Source of the DNA: Desulfurobacteriaceae bacterium
Lineage (GTDB): Bacteria; Aquificota; Aquificia; Desulfurobacteriales; Desulfurobacteriaceae
Direction: 5' to 3'
DNA length: 8,932 nt
NCBI GenBank assembly: GCA_027064485.1
Contig: JAMOPR010000230.1
Location: 1-8,932 of the forward strand
Below the pieces are notes generated by a model. It saw only the letters and a program-made list of their open reading frames with translations, did no database searches and had not been told where the DNA came from. Within the stretch, counting starts at the first letter, position 1. Each line of letters starts with the position of its first letter. The translations under genes were made by a program, and so were the position numbers. Below, piece after piece: positions 7,901-8,932 of the stretch.

Positions 7901-8749
7901 ATGAAAATTACAGGTAAGACTTCTGTTTACGGGATTTTCGGGTTTCCCGTTAAACACTCTTTATCTCCGCTCATGCAAACAGCTGCATTTCAACACTGCA
8001 GTATAGATGCTGTTTACGTTCCCTTTGAGGTTTCCCCGGAAAAGTTAGAGGATGGAATTAAGGGAGTAAAAGCATTAAACGTCAAAGGAATCAACGTTAC
8101 AGTTCCCCACAAGGAAAAAGTATGTGAGTTAGTGGACTATTTAAGCGAAGATGCAGAGTTTTTAGGAGCCGCTAACACAATAAAAAACGAAAACGGCGTT
8201 TTGACAGGCTACAACACCGATGCAGAAGGTTTTCTGCGCTCTCTATTGGAAGAAGGGATAAACATTGAAGGAAAAAAAGTTTTAATGTTTGGGGCAGGGG
8301 GTGCTGCAAGGGCAGTTGGTTATGCCTTGCTTAAAGGTGGTGCTAAGGTAGTTCACTTGGTTAACAGGAATTTTCAGCGTGCAAAAGAAGTGGGAGAACT
8401 TTTAAGTAAGAGGGGAAAGGTTTTGGTTTATCCGTTGAAAGAAAATATTGTTGAGTCTTTAGTTGAAGATGTAGAGATTATAGTTAACACGACATCTGTA
8501 GGGATGAAAGAAAGTGACCCGAAACTATTTGATTACTCTGTGATAAGAAAGGAAACAGTTGTAGTTGACATTATTTATAACCCTCCGATAACACCGTTAC
8601 TTAAAGCCGCAAAGGAAAAGGGCTGTAAAATAGTTAACGGATTGGGGATGCTCGTTCATCAGGGTGCAATTGCTTTTGAGATATGGACAGGAAAGAAAGC
8701 TCCGGTTGAAGTTATGAAAAAAGTTTTAAAAGAGGCTCTTTATGGTTGA
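7901..8749 (+). CDS. aroE: Shikimate dehydrogenase (NADP+)
   Basis: A 282-residue cytoplasmic enzyme reducing 3-dehydroshikimate to shikimate with NADPH, a step of the aromatic amino acid pathway. The N-terminal substrate domain has YGIFGFPVKHSLSP (Ser20 and Ser22 contact shikimate), NVTVPHKE with catalytic Lys71, AANTI with Asn92, and YNTDAEGF with catalytic Asp107. The Rossmann NADP domain has the glycine loop GAGGAARA (131-138), the NR pair (155-156) typical of NADP preference, VNTTSVGM, and DIIYNPP with Tyr226. The C-terminal helix has GLGMLVHQGAIAFEIWTG with Gln254. Length and motifs are normal for true AroE rather than YdiB or Ael1 relatives. The ATG follows AGGAG (7889-7893) by 7 nt. 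It is divergent from glyQ, and its last 8 nt overlap the next gene. Confidence 0.97.
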   Translation: MKITGKTSVYGIFGFPVKHSLSPLMQTAAFQHCSIDAVYVPFEVSPEKLEDGIKGVKALNVKGINVTVPHKEKVCELVDYLSEDAEFLGAANTIKNENGVLTGYNTDAEGFLRSLLEEGINIEGKKVLMFGAGGAARAVGYALLKGGAKVVHLVNRNFQRAKEVGELLSKRGKVLVYPLKENIVESLVEDVEIIVNTTSVGMKESDPKLFDYSVIRKETVVVDIIYNPPITPLLKAAKEKGCKIVNGLGMLVHQGAIAFEIWTGKKAPVEVMKKVLKEALYG

Positions 8750-8932
8750 AAGCACCGTTTGGAAAGTTTATGAGCCTTACTTGGTTTCTCTGATAATAGG
8801 GGGACTAATAGGCGTTGAAAGAGAATATAAAAAGCAGAAGGAAGGTGTTCCTTCTTTTGGCGGCGTCAGGACGTTTATGCTAATTTCTCTGCTTGGAACT
8901 TTGTGTGCTCACCTATCAGAGCAGTATGTGTT
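8742..8932 (+). CDS. MgtC/SapB (DUF4010-type) membrane protein, N-terminal part
   Basis: Only the first 63 codons are in the window; the frame is open at the right edge. The sequence holds a hydrophobic segment LVSLIIGGLIG followed by the signature GLIGVERE (21-28), then GGVRTFMLISLLGTL (40-54), which starts a second membrane span. This G-L-I-G-x-E-R then G-x-R-T-F pattern is characteristic of the MgtC/SapB/DUF4010 N-terminal membrane domain. MgtC proteins are linked to growth at low magnesium and to ATP-synthase control in some pathogens, but the substrate and role of most family members are unknown. ATG at 8742 is supported by AGAGG (8731-8735) 6 nt upstream. It overlaps aroE by 8 nt, so the two are probably translated from one transcript. 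Confidence 0.8.
   Translation, partial: MVESTVWKVYEPYLVSLIIGGLIGVEREYKKQKEGVPSFGGVRTFMLISLLGTLCAHLSEQYV

Overview
The window looks like ordinary chromosome from a thermophilic, A+T-leaning bacterium. The proteins are rich in Lys and Glu, glycyl-tRNA synthetase is the bacterial two-subunit type, both tRNAs encode their CCA ends, and a full-length pyruvate phosphate dikinase is present. My impression is the Aquificota, perhaps the Desulfurobacteriaceae, but that rests on protein flavour only; no database search was possible.

Layout from left to right. Positions 1-207 (+) hold the tail of a DDE-integrase type transposase, cut by the window edge, whose reading frame runs on into a tRNA gene. A consensus-like promoter (133-161) then drives tRNA-Phe(GAA) and tRNA-Leu(UAA). 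Facing them on the minus strand is a two-gene unit: a lipoprotein DsbC-like thiol:disulfide interchange protein (1149-2078), then a ZnuC/MntB-like ABC ATPase (373-1152), coupled by an ATGA overlap. No permease or binding protein accompanies the ATPase here. A G6/C6 hairpin terminator (2121-2151) separates this unit from a second minus-strand operon, glyQ-glyS-ppdK (7788 down to 2175), which is tightly packed (26-nt overlap, then a 12-nt gap). A divergent promoter region (about 7789-7900) separates glyQ from aroE (7901-8749, +). The aroE gene overlaps by 8 nt the start of an MgtC/SapB-type membrane protein gene that leaves the window.

How the genes relate: glyQ and glyS make the two subunits of one enzyme, which charges tRNA-Gly. 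PpdK interconverts pyruvate and PEP, and PEP is a precursor of the shikimate pathway in which AroE acts, so the divergent units are metabolically adjacent. The DsbC-like lipoprotein should act in the periplasm on disulfide bonds. Its partner ATPase would need a permease from elsewhere.

I did not find an obviously new multi-gene system. The most intriguing signals are non-coding. A 12-nt stretch containing the ppdK Shine-Dalgarno is perfectly complementary to the terminator at the far end of the same transcript. The glyQ and aroE promoters have abutting -35 boxes that form an inverted repeat, with an 11-bp direct repeat across the glyQ -10 and predicted start site. Finally, an insertion-sequence remnant abuts a tRNA promoter beside an orphan ABC ATPase. 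No gene-free stretch exceeds about 300 bases.
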